A stretch of 64,000 bases of DNA from Allacma fusca (Eukaryota; Arthropoda; Collembola; Symphypleona; Sminthuridae): contig OX359247.1 of assembly GCA_947179485.1 (NCBI GenBank), positions 43,252,801 through 43,316,800 of the forward strand, given 5' to 3'. Shown piece after piece: positions 1 to 10,772 of the stretch. The position numbers and the translations under genes are program-made. The notes beneath the pieces were generated by a model, which was not told the DNA's origin, ran no database searches, and was given only the letters and a program-made list of their open reading frames with translations. How positions within the stretch are numbered: the first letter of the stretch is position 1; each line of letters starts with the position of its first letter.

Positions 1-424
1 TCGGGAACACCATAAGAAAGAAAATGGAATCTGTAATAATATGTATTACAAAATATTTGTGTGAATTAAAAGTAGTGTGATCGCGTTGCTTTTTCAATAA
101 ATAATTTTGTTGTTCCTGCATATTTTTGTACTATAAAATAATTATTGTACCATAACTTGTTTATTACTTTTAAGGGCGGAAAAGCAACTTTACTTTTAAG
201 CTTTTTTGCTGCTAAGTTTATTTATTTCTTTTACAATAAGTATTTGTTACATATGGATACATCTGTAAGTATAATTCTATAATAAAACCATGTATGTATT
301 ATTTTATTCCAATGCAATGCTGGACTTAAACATTTTAACAAAAATGAGATCTATTTATTAAAATATAGGCATACAGGAGCATAGCTGCCATCACGTCAAG
401 GAAATCCCAGACTTGACCCTTAAC
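1..424. other. Intergenic, no gene seen
   Basis: AT-rich sequence without a supportable reading frame. The last bases (417-424, CCCTTAAC) are the left target-site duplication of the transposon at 425-1414. From about 379 the sequence may already belong to an older element (see 379-1708). Confidence 0.5.
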
Positions 425-1708
425 TAGGGCTCCTCACAACTCAAGTTATCACGGTATTTGAACGTGAAGTTGTACTTGAAGTTGAATTTTCAACTCAATT
501 TTGGCCTCATAGTTGTATTTGACCAATTGCAAATCAATTTTTTAATTGAAAGTCAATTACCGGAAACCAACTTATAGCTTCATTATTTGAAGTTGGCAAT
601 TTCAAGTTGTAATATATGTACAAATTACATTGAAATTGAATTGAAATTGACTTGAAGTTCATTTAAATTAAGTTGAACAATTTTACGTACTATTAAATAA
701 TACTACCAAATATCAAAATAAAAAAGTATAATGGGTCAAATTAAGTTTCGCCGAGAAGCGTTTTAAACACCGCAAATGATTTTTGCTTCAAAACTCCAAA
801 AAATGGTTTTCAAATTTCAGCCGAAAATAAATACAGTAAATAACAAATAGACTCCGTCGCTGAATACATGATTGTTTGTCAGAGGATTTCGTTTTTGTTT
901 TTAGGCGACTGCTTGAACCATCTTTTGAGTCTCCACTAAAAATTTAATCAATGATTTTCTCCCTTTCTTTGTTCATAAATAATGACGTTGACTAAACTTA
1001 AGCATTATTTTAACGCAATATAGATTGTGCATAACTATAGATTTCAGCTCTGCGTTGCCGGCAGTGTGGCCCAGTATCTTTTGTTCCTTAAAACTACCAG
1101 TGGATTCCCGCAATTTACTGCAAAGATTTTCACAACGCGCATGTTTAATTCGTTCATAAATTGTCAATTGATCAACTTCAACTGTCAATTATTTGTATTT
1201 CAGAAACTTGAAGTTGAATTGACTGTGCTTCTCAAATGAAAAGCTTTATTTGTAAGTTTAATTGAAGTTGAACTTGAATGTTCAACTAATATTTTGTTTC
1301 AAATTGAAGTTGACTTCAATTTACAATTTAATATTTTTAATAAATTGAAGTTGACTTGAAGTTGTAATTGAAATTGTAAGTTGCAACTACTACTTGAAGT
1401 TGTGAGGAGCCCTACCTTTAACTACAATTGACCCTGATTGTCAAGTATATTTTTCAGTGGGTGTTAAACTTGACGGTTCATTGGCCAGACAATTACTTAA
1501 AAATTTAGGGTCAAGTTTTCAAGTACGTTTCGCGTAACTTGAACCTGGCCAAATATAGCCGGGACAACTCTTGACTTGACCATGACTTGATCATAACCCC
1601 AACTTGAACTTGTCAAGTCTTTTTCAAAATAGAAGTACAAAAATAGTATTTACACTTGACCATGATTTGAAAAACTCATGGTCTACTTGAACTTGAGCGC
1701 AGCTCTGG
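379..1708. mobile_element. Probable older DNA element hosting the 425-1414 insertion
   Basis: Outside the 425-1414 insertion, 400-424 and 1420-1700 are rich in the degenerate word ACTTGACCATGACTTGA and its complement. The outer ends look like imperfect inverted repeats (GCATAGCTGC on the left; the complement of the right end reads CCAGAGCTGC), each flanked by ACAGGA. I infer an old non-autonomous element split by a younger one. The ends are degenerate, so the boundaries are approximate. Confidence 0.4.
425..1414. mobile_element. Non-autonomous hAT-like element, word ACTTGAAGTTGA
   Basis: The terminal inverted repeats are seen directly: the left end reads TAGGGCTCCTCACAACT and the right end is its exact complement for 17 bases. 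They are flanked by 8-bp duplications CCCTTAAC (417-424) and CCTTTAAC (1415-1422), one mismatch. Both subterminal zones (about 430-690 and 1190-1410) are filled with variants of ACTTGAAGTTGAA in both orientations, while the middle 500 bp is ordinary unique sequence. No transposase frame is present. The 8-bp duplication and the YARNG-type terminus fit the hAT superfamily; the class is inferred. Confidence 0.8.
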
Positions 1709-4700
1709 ACAGGATTAGTCCAGCTTTGAATGTGTTCAACTACCATCGTTGAGGAATGGCTTCAAAGCCCAGTGCCCCTGTCTGCCGCGGAGGTGAGAGA
1801 GAGATAGATGTTGGGTTATGCGGTATGTACTGCTAGTTAGAATACACCAAACGCTCACTTCAATGTGAGTGGATTTCTGTGATTTCCTCTGTCATAGCAG
1901 TATTTGTAGTATCGTTATGATATGAAAGACTTTTCAGTGCCAAAATTTCTTTTTAGTCGATTTATTGGTTAACTTTTTTATTATTTTTTTGGTTGGAAAG
2001 ATCAATGTTTCAAAGAATGAGATCATTAATATTGTTGTTTCAAAAGATTAATGCTTCAAAGAATCCTATTATTATCATGTTTTGCTTCAAACGATCAATG
2101 TTTCAATAATCTTATGCTAACTGCGGTAACCAATAGGTCTACTTTAACACAAATTAATTTCTACAGTGTGAACCCTTCGTTTGCGCAACATGCCCTTTTG
2201 TACATCGATTTACATAATATTAAGGGACCTTTCTACCAAATTTTAAGGAAATCGCTAGTGAAGAACACCCTTAGAATTTTTGCAATGCTAATTAAATGGT
2301 AGTTAGGATTGGTCTTTGATAGCAACGATGCCAAAAAGCTGTTGATATATGGGAATAACTCTGGAACCACTTCAGATGCAACATTGAAAATATTCACGCA
2401 CATTATTTGAAGTCTCCAATCGACTTTAAGCCCTTAAAATTTCCAGTCGGACCTTTCGTTTAAAAGTCACATGCAAAAGCATTTTTTTACCCTCGAGTGA
2501 TAGCAGAGGTAGTTGCTTTTTAAGGCCAGAAAATCTGTTTGGTAAAAAATTAAAAATGTGACAGAGAGAAGATAAAGCAACTTTCCAAAAATACTTGCCC
2601 ACTGTTTCCCAATTTTGAAATATAAAATACAAAATACTTTGTGGTCTGAAAATACGTATTTTAAAATACTGTATTTGAAAATACTGCATAGCTCTTGTTT
2701 TAGATTAATTCATTTTGTAGAATGTATATTTTTGAATGAAGTTTAATGTTTAAAAAAAATCAAATAAGAACGGCAAATAAAGATTATTTACAAATATTCG
2801 AATATGCCCTAAATGCCTGTCAAAATGCCCAAAATGTCGGGTATTTTGAAAGTTGGGCATTTTCGGCATTTTCAAGGCAATTTTGGTACTTTTTGGGGCA
2901 TTTTCAAACTGGTAGGTATAAAACGTAGGACATTTTCATTTGGTCAACCCTGCTAATACCAATCATTCACACGAAAGCCACATCAGGAGTAATCTTATTC
3001 GGATACCAAATTCAGGACCAGTAGTCGTAAAGACCACGGAACCATAATTGCCCCCACAGCAAAGTAAAATTGCTTCTCTATTAGAGAGAAGAGAGAGACT
3101 TTATTGACACTGCTCCTCAACAGATGCAACCTTATGGGCTCAGTATTCTATTTATAATGTGTATACTTTAAATAATTATTCTTAAATATCATGTAGTATT
3201 TCTCTCCCCTCATATCACATGTACAAATCAGTGCGTTTTTTAAAATAAAGAGGCGGATTTTTCTTTAAATTTTTACTGGTATCGTAAATCCTTTTAAAAA
3301 TCATATTAAAAAATACTGAAGTATGAACAAAGAACTGACCATTTCCATTCATTTTTGCAATGGATGATTCTGATGTAGTTAAATAGAATTTATATGTTAG
3401 CCAATTTACTAAAATACTATAAAATATTGCCAAAGTATTTCCAATTAGCTTCAAATATTTAAACTAGACGTAAATACCAGTCAACGAGTGCAGTTATTCC
3501 AATACTGAGAAAATTTTTGTAACAGCCATTTAATTAGCCATATACATATGTATCTACATGTAGATAAATCTCGTGAATGTAATAATTTCTGAAATAGACG
3601 CGGTTTAGAAATTCGGCTACCAAAGTTTACATCATTGTAGTTTGAAATGATGCCATCATAAAATGATTGGTAGACACATAAAAGGAGTAAATGTTGTTAA
3701 GGACATAGCGCTCCTACAGTATACATACTACAACTTTTGTTTTATGTGCTCACAATCAGAAAAGCTTCAGCCGGGAGATGACTATCAGTGTTGACATTGT
3801 GTCGTCTCCCTTTGCCTCATCTTAATTCTCTACACTGCTTAAAAGGTATGAATGGAGAAGCCTGAACACATTGAATATCCCAATTTTGAAGTTCATACAT
3901 TATCAGCCACTGACGGGGGCTACCCACCATTGTGAAGACATTAATTCAACACATTGTCTTGTCAAAAATAGGTGGTCTGGGCCTACGTGCATTATAAATT
4001 ATAAGAACGATACTCTGACAAAGCCTAAATTACAGACAATAAGTACTAAGAAGACCATTTTACAATCACGTATGTACACCTAGACCAGAGCCCTTTCTGG
4101 AGGGTGAGTCGTCACTGCAGTAGGAATTAGCACTCTTAAGATTTTGATACTTGGCAAGTCAAATGGGTAGCTTAAATACATTGTAAGTTTCATACCCATT
4201 TTCTAAAATACACAATATAATTAATATGTAACTTCCAATTTGTAAAAATTAAGACCATATTTATTCATTGTCTTACTTCGGATTGGGTCATAAGAAAGAA
4301 TACCAGGGTTGTTAACTGTTAAAGACAGCAGAAGGTTTAAACACATTTCCTGAACACATGTGAACAGACTTTATGTTAAGAAATGAAACGGTATTTTTGT
4401 ACCTTCGTTATAACCTACATTCTAGAAATCGTAGTCGCAAATTGCAAACTAACCCGATACCAGCACTAAACCCACCAGCAGCAGGTTACTAAAGGGTTTT
4501 AGGTCGCTACAGTATTAATATTTCGTAATATTTTGATTATATAATAATATATAACGTAACTATGTATATATAATTACTCAACGCATTCAAATACCTACGG
4601 TTTTTAAGCGTTAGTGTTTGTATTACTATAATAATGATTATTTTCAATTGTCTAGCGCTGGCCAAATATGTTCAAGTGTACTAGTATTTGGAGAATACTC

Positions 4701-5162
4701 GCATAAATTCTGAAAGGCAGGCAGATTATTCTAAAATCCGGACTTTTCCCCTATGTATGTAAATTCTTAGATTTATCCCGACAAGACAACCTCAGTCGAA
4801 ACAAAATGGCAATAATTTCCCTTTATCCCATAATTGCAATCTCAGTAATTATTCAAAATACAACCTTTTGTTGCATCTTAGACAGTGGATATTGAGGTTC
4901 AACCCAAATCACAAAAGAAAGGCTGGGCCCAGTATCAATCAACACAACAAGAACTGTATTTGCACGTTACTGACAAGCAATATATATGTGTAATGAATTG
5001 ATACAACATGAACTTAAGTCCCTCCACGTGGCACAAGTGCTTAATTCATGCCTTTTGTGTAACTTGCATTAATGTCTCCAGCCTTAAAACATTTATCAAG
5101 CCACGAGCTTCTTCCAAATCAAATCGAAATCAGTGTTGGGAAATTCCAGGACGACTTACAAC
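1709..5162. other. Gene-free stretch with degenerate repeats
   Basis: No exon chain could be supported here. At about 2750-2955 there is a cluster of the word AAAATGCCC in both orientations, ending in a hAT-like end (complement CAGGGTTGACCA); its left terminus was not found. At about 2425-2700 there are repeats of AAAATACTGTATTTG. Around 3768-3812 an imperfect hairpin pairs GGGAGATGAC with GTCGTCTCCC. The remainder is AT-rich with scattered TACATACATATGTA microsatellite-like tracts. Confidence 0.45.
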
Positions 5163-7091
5163 ATGAATACCAAATCCAGTGTTACAGTTTTATTAGCGTC
5201 GGTATTCCATTTTATTTTACTGACTTTATTTTCCCCCTCCGTGCTGGCCCACAGTTGGTCCGATTTAGGAATTTTGAAACTTGCTAACTCTCAGTGTTTC
5301 ACAAATATTATATTCGATTCGAAATCTTATTCTGCATTCAAAGCAGAAATTAGTGATGTCATGCTAACGGCCAGAACGCCAGCTGCTATTTACTCGTCAA
5401 GCCACTTTCAAAGTCTTACAACAAAAATAATTGCCAGTCATCATTACCATCTGCAGTTCCAGTTGCATTGCAGAGCATTGATAATATATCATGAAGACCT
5501 TGCTTCCGTTTTGAAGCTCCTCAGACCCAGGATATTTCGAAATATGCATCTAATTCTGTTGGAAAATCCCACCCAAGATATGAAATCTGAGAATTCAAAA
5601 CCTGCCTTCCAGCTCCGAAAAACGTATATCTTTGTTAAGGTTTTGAAAGTGGAAGAAGACTTCGCCAGTAGAGCTTCAGACCGCTCCGATATGAGAATGG
5701 GGATTGAGGCTAAGAAAGATACGGATGCGCTTCGTGGTAAAAATTTGCGGGCATCTTTCTTTAATTTGCAACCCCAATTTTACGTCCACAACGGTAAGAC
5801 TGAAGGCAGTTCATACAATATTATAGCAAAGTCAGCCAATAATTTCAATTTCACATTCACCGTTACAATGGCAGTTCCCAAAAGAAGGCAGTTGCCGGAC
5901 GGGACTTACACGGGCTTTGACTATGATGTAGCCAACGATAGGGTTGACATGCTCGTTGTATTTACGGAAGCATTCCTTCATAGTTCCGATTTGGAAGCCA
6001 CAACTTACTACAACACAGTGTCCATTAAATTTTTCACATCTCTACCACAAGCTGTATTGGACTGGAAGGCCATCATCTATCCCCTCAAGGCCTCAACTTG
6101 GGCCGGTATATTTGGTTCTGGGCTCATTATTTGTGTAATTATTTACATGAAGTTGAAGCTAACATCGGAGCATTTGAATGAGTATGCGGTGTACATATCG
6201 TTGGAAATTTATTTCCTTCCCCTTGTTGGAGAGTCCCCGAAGATCCCAAAATCCATTCGTAGTATCTCAATGTTGTGGATAATTGCTTGCTTCCTATTCT
6301 TGAATTTCTACGAGATGAATCTCCTGTCATACCTCACGTACCATGAAAAAGAGGTTGTTCCGAGGGACTTCCATGAACTTGTGAAAAGGAACGACTACAA
6401 AGTGAACATTTTTGAAATGCATGGAGGTCCAATGGAGCAATTTTTTACTACTACAGCAAGCGCTGACATGCTAGCTATTAAAAGACGCTATAAGGCCGTT
6501 CCAAATTGGATGAAGTGTATTATTGACGCGGTAACAAGTAGGAAGCAAGTATGCATTGGGGAAGACTTCATTGGAGAAAGTTTCCTTCAGGCCAATGCTA
6601 CTGTCCATGAGCAATTTCACCCAGGCTTCATCTCTAGGTCCACTCCTTACACAATCTTCACGAGTGCGATTCTCCTTAAAAATTCCCCATTCTTGGATGG
6701 AATTAATGGTATCATCGGATGGCTCCGGGACACTGGGCACTACTTTCACTGGAAAAGGGAGGTTGAGGTTGTTATCAAACATAATGGGAAAAATTGGATG
6801 CAGACCCAAAAGCATACAAAAGCATTTAGGGATATTTTTAGTAAATTCCAGGTGACTAAAGAATTGAGTGTCTCACCTTTCCAAGTAAGAAATTTCATTG
6901 CTCCCTTTGGGTGCTTACTAGGTGGTGTTTTCTTGGGGTTGATTATATTCTTCTCGGAACTTTCGGTGTTAACTAAGAAACAAAAATGGGGTCATTCTGT
7001 TACGATTCAGCATTTAAATCCCCAATTAAAAACAAAACTATCTTTAATTTCTGGGAATTGGGAAACTAGTAATGGCCTGGTGAGGAAATAA
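5163..7091 (+). CDS. Divergent ionotropic receptor (iGluR-like chemosensory channel)
   Basis: Intronless 642-aa membrane protein. I start it at ATG 5163 because the longer frame opens with GTG and only this ATG places a clean signal peptide (about residues 1-29) at the N-terminus. An extracellular region of about 280 residues precedes membrane segment M1 (about 312-330). Then come a short hydrophobic re-entrant region, M3 (about 368-390), a second extracellular lobe and a final segment M4 (about 578-600). This order (S1, M1, pore, M3, S2, M4) is that of ionotropic glutamate receptor relatives. I see no convincing glutamate-binding arginine or SYTANLAAF-type pore motif, so it is a divergent IR rather than a synaptic receptor. 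The expected role is chemosensory dendrite signalling with an unknown ligand. A polyadenylation signal AATAAA lies at 7389-7394. No partner IR gene is in the window. Confidence 0.85.
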   Translation: MNTKSSVTVLLASVFHFILLTLFSPSVLAHSWSDLGILKLANSQCFTNIIFDSKSYSAFKAEISDVMLTARTPAAIYSSSHFQSLTTKIIASHHYHLQFQLHCRALIIYHEDLASVLKLLRPRIFRNMHLILLENPTQDMKSENSKPAFQLRKTYIFVKVLKVEEDFASRASDRSDMRMGIEAKKDTDALRGKNLRASFFNLQPQFYVHNGKTEGSSYNIIAKSANNFNFTFTVTMAVPKRRQLPDGTYTGFDYDVANDRVDMLVVFTEAFLHSSDLEATTYYNTVSIKFFTSLPQAVLDWKAIIYPLKASTWAGIFGSGLIICVIIYMKLKLTSEHLNEYAVYISLEIYFLPLVGESPKIPKSIRSISMLWIIACFLFLNFYEMNLLSYLTYHEKEVVPRDFHELVKRNDYKVNIFEMHGGPMEQFFTTTASADMLAIKRRYKAVPNWMKCIIDAVTSRKQVCIGEDFIGESFLQANATVHEQFHPGFISRSTPYTIFTSAILLKNSPFLDGINGIIGWLRDTGHYFHWKREVEVVIKHNGKNWMQTQKHTKAFRDIFSKFQVTKELSVSPFQVRNFIAPFGCLLGGVFLGLIIFFSELSVLTKKQKWGHSVTIQHLNPQLKTKLSLISGNWETSNGLVRK

Positions 7092-8099
7092 GATTTATTG
7101 GAATTGTATAGCCGCATGTAATTGGCACATTCAGCGTATCTTACTGCAATTATAATTGTAAGTTTTAAATATTGTAATCAAGCCTCACAAAAACAGTACT
7201 AACTCTATTTTCCAAGTATGAAATCTGTAATAATTATACATCTATTTATATATGTACATATTCATTTTTACCTAATAACATCAAGAAACCCGACAAAATC
7301 CATTTATGATCATTGTATATCATACTTTAATATAATTTCAATGTAAAAGAAATAATTATACTTTGTATTGTATTTTGAGCGTATTGAAAATAAAATCGTA
7401 TTTCTAGCTGGCCGAACTTTGTTTTATTCAATGTGCTGACGTAATGAGCCAAATATAAACTAATTGATAGTAGAATCATCTTAAAGCAGTATATTAACTG
7501 TTATTAAAACCGTAATGCAAACACTGGAAGGAGTCATGCTTTATCATCATTTGAATAAATACAATGCTACGTATCTTTAACACTAGGGAAGCCTTGTTTG
7601 TTAGTTTTATAATTGTACAAAACAGAGGCAGAGGTCTAACAATAAGAACCAAATTAATAGCTCAATTATAGACAATATTTCCCACCAGCGTCTGTCATTC
7701 TGAATGTAAACCTTGGAATTGACATTGCATTAAAGATAAACCTTAATTTATACAGTAACGAGTAGTGTTGGGAAGGTTCAACAAATTGAATGTAAGCATG
7801 TGTAAAGACCTCTATTGTCATTGTGGTTTTCAACGAAAGCAGCCAAACTTGACTGAGCATACTACTTATTTGAGCAAGTGCTCCCTTACTATGTTTTAGT
7901 GTGACACGTTATAATTAATATCTATTGTAACGGTGGTTGCCACTCTAGGTTTTAAAACTATTAATATTATTGTGTTTATTGGCACTCTTGCCCTATTATA
8001 AATATCAATCTAATTTCAGTTCCAGTGGTCATTTGGTATCATTTAAGATTCTGTTAATATTTTCAGCCTTAGCAATATATTACTCAAGAATCGTAAATC
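7092..8099. other. Intergenic between IR and PHB depolymerase genes
   Basis: Contains the IR 3' untranslated region with AATAAA at 7389-7394 and presumably the promoter of the following gene. No conserved reading frame or repeat boundary was recognised. Confidence 0.5.
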
Positions 8100-10521
8100 A
8101 TGTACGATATTTTGTTAAAGTGGTGTTTGTTGCTCGCAACTTTGACCTTAACCCAGGAACAAACCCTCGATAATTTAGGTAACATTATTTTTTACTAGTG
8201 GTTTTGACGCTTTTATATTTGTTTTAATTACTTGACCTGTATTTAAATTTTATGTCCGAGTTCAAACAGTTGAAATATCTACTCTTTATTTTTTTTAAAG
8301 TGGTTTAGACCCCTTTATATCTGTATTAATTTAAATTTAATATCCGAGATCAAATAATTGAAATACCTACTCGTATAAGATATAAATAAGCTATTAGACC
8401 GATTTCAATGGGACCTTTGGCAGGCAGTACTTACATCGTCTTTGATGATTACATGATTTTGCATTTGGTTGAAATCGGTCGTACAGTTTTTGATATTTTT
8501 TTCAATATGGAAATAAGAATTCAAAAGTAATTAAGCTGACGCCACCCTATGCGCAGCCTCATATTTGCTGCGATGATTGTTGTAGCCCTATTAATTGAAT
8601 CATAAACGAATAAGTTTGGAGGTAATAAATTATTTCAATTTTAAGAAGTTGGCCTCAATGTGTGCATATTTTCAGGGCCTCTGAATGTAGACCGTTCACC
8701 GCTCACCATTTCAGGATTTTCATCTGGAGGAAACATGGCGCAACAAATGCAAGTTGCGTACTCCTCATGTTTCAATGGGTCCGCAGCTTTTGCATCAGGT
8801 TAGAATTTTTGTTCCCTAAAAATTTAAGTATGCTTCATTCAAATAGCCATTATTTGGATTCTTATACTGCTGTATTTGCATTAGTGGCTAAATATTCTCT
8901 GATAAGCTAATCATTCTACAATAATTTTAACTCAGTTATCATTAATTACAAAAGTTCCTTACCATTGTGGGGTCGATAACTACATCAACTACCGCGTTTT
9001 GTGCAACCTGGGTTTCCGGGGGGTCAATGACTTTGTGCGGGATGCCCGGAAGTTTCAAAGTGAAGGGAAAATTGATTCACTTTCAAACCTGAGAAATCAA
9101 CGTCATTACCATTATGTGCCCCAGTATGATACCTTGGTAGCATGGAGTAAGAATCTCGTAGAAATATATATGTATATATAATATTATCACTTGAAAATAT
9201 TCCTAAGTCATACTTTTTTATCCCAACAATTTAAAAATATAAAGTTTTACCCAGATATAAGGACTCGGAGTAACACAGGAGAATTTTTCAAAGCTGTGGG
9301 AATGAATTCCAGAAACATTGAAATTGTGATTGGAAATAAATCGGACCACTGGATGGTATTTTAACCAATGCATTAAAATAAATTAAATTAAGAAAACAAA
9401 TGATCAATATAATACAATCCATCAGAAATAATGACCAGACAGTTAAAAATGTTTTGATATAAAATTTACAGCCAACAGATAATATAAACTTACCCAGCTG
9501 TACTAACTCAATCGGTCGTAAAATAGGAGCTAATACTACAGCAGTATCTTTTTGCCAGTACAAAGGTGCATTAGAGGGCCTTCGATTCTTATATAAAGAT
9601 CAAGCATCCCTATCTAGCCCTGACGGTAACTTCTGGATTACTTTTATGTCTTTGAAAGTGCGTAGCGTTTATAATAATTATTATATGTATGTACGTACAG
9701 GTGTATAATACTTATGATACTTTTTACAGCCACAACAATGCTTCAACCACTAAGGGAATTCAGTCAATCAAAATTTCTTGCCGAGGCTGATGCAAAATTT
9801 TTAGATTCAATAGGATACTTGTACATTCCCACTAATTGTGTTAATGGTGAGAAAAGGTGTAAGTTCCACGTTGCAATGCATGGATGCAGAGGATCTAGGT
9901 ACGGGCTCTGTTGAACATCAATAGTTTGTAATTTAATTGTATCGCTGTTAGCTGACAGCCTCACAATCAGTTTATTAACTGTAAATTACAGTACTCAGCC
10001 ACAAAAAGAGGCATTTTTCATATATAATTGAGATCATTGATGTTATATTAAAAAAATGCATCTTTTTAGAGTGAATTGCGCACATGCTAAAGATACCTAT
10101 TTTCTTACATTGAGGAGTTGTTGACTGAATTGATCAGTTAATATTTAATGTTTTAATATTTTAGGAGTGCTGTAGGGTCTTCCTTTGTAAAAGAAAGTGG
10201 GTATTTGGAAGTAGCTGAAAAAAACGACATTGTCATGATCTTTCCACAGTCAATTCCATTTAAAGGAAATCCAGACGGTTGTTGGGACTGTTTTGATGCT
10301 TCTGGACCTGATGCTGGTATGGATAGGCGACTTCGTCAAGAATAATTTTATTGATATTTGATCACACTGTGTTACGTGTTATGCTTTCAATCAAAAAATT
10401 GTAATCTATTCTGACATCTGTTCTGTTGATTTGTTTTGTCATAGCCACAAAAACCGGAAAACAAATGAGAGCGCTGATGAGCATGATAAAAACAGTGACA
10501 GAAATACAAGGTTGCCTTTAA
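8100..10521 (+). CDS. PHB depolymerase-like secreted esterase, copy A (8 exons)
   Basis: Predicted 348-aa extracellular hydrolase of the type II poly(3-hydroxybutyrate) depolymerase fold, the circularly permuted form known from Penicillium. Exons: 8100-8178, 8676-8798, 8955-9146, 9255-9355, 9472-9625, 9730-9898, 10165-10316, 10445-10521. All junctions are GT-AG and the frame stays open throughout. Exon 1 encodes a signal peptide. The lipase box G-F-S-S-G places the nucleophile at Ser42. Asp126 (in YDTLV) and His163 (in SDHWM) sit where the family's Asp and His fall. The family landmarks FCxYxGA, GYLYIPTNC, HVAMHGC and NPDGCWD follow in the normal order. No separate substrate-binding domain is present. 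It is paralogous to the gene at 13114-14887. The family is typical of fungi and bacteria, so old horizontal transfer is likely (inference). The substrate could be PHB or another ester. Intron 1 holds a 13-bp inverted repeat (about 8395-8474). Confidence 0.85.
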
Positions 10522-10589
10522 TGAGCTGGGAGTTTCCATTTTTCATGGGATTATATTTATTGTTATATTTTGTCCTTCAAATTCAAATA
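10522..10589. other. 3' flank of PHB depolymerase copy A
   Basis: Short AT-rich 3' untranslated sequence. It ends at the TA (10588-10589) that forms the left target site of the pogo-like MITE. Confidence 0.4.
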
Positions 10590-10772
10590 CAGTAAAGTCT
10601 CTTTATAACGGAAGTTTTAACCGAATTAGCGTGACACTGGGCACACTTGTTCCACCAAAAGTTCCTATATAAGCATATAACTTCCGTTGTAATCATATAA
10701 CGGAATAATGTTTTTACCGGACAAAAAAAAATCCAAGGTCCCTTGCGGTTCCATTGCAAACAGATTTTACTA
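10590..10772. mobile_element. Pogo/Tigger-like MITE
   Basis: A 183-bp element flanked by TA on both sides. The left end reads CAGTAAAGTCTCTTTATAAC and the complement of the right end reads TAGTAAAATCTGTTTGCAA. CAGTRAAxTCTxTTTATAAC-like ends with TA target duplication are characteristic of pogo/Tigger members of the Tc1-mariner superfamily. There is no coding capacity, so it is non-autonomous. Confidence 0.65.

Noticed and set aside
3871..4083. 70-codon plus-strand frame
   Set aside because: Starts at TTG, with no splice context and no recognised motif.
5133..5162. Upstream extension of the ionotropic receptor frame
   Set aside because: It begins with GTG, not ATG, and would push the signal peptide inward. 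The ATG at 5163 gives a normal secretory N-terminus.
6471..6855. Overlapping frames on both strands within the receptor
   Set aside because: Shadows of the ionotropic receptor coding sequence.
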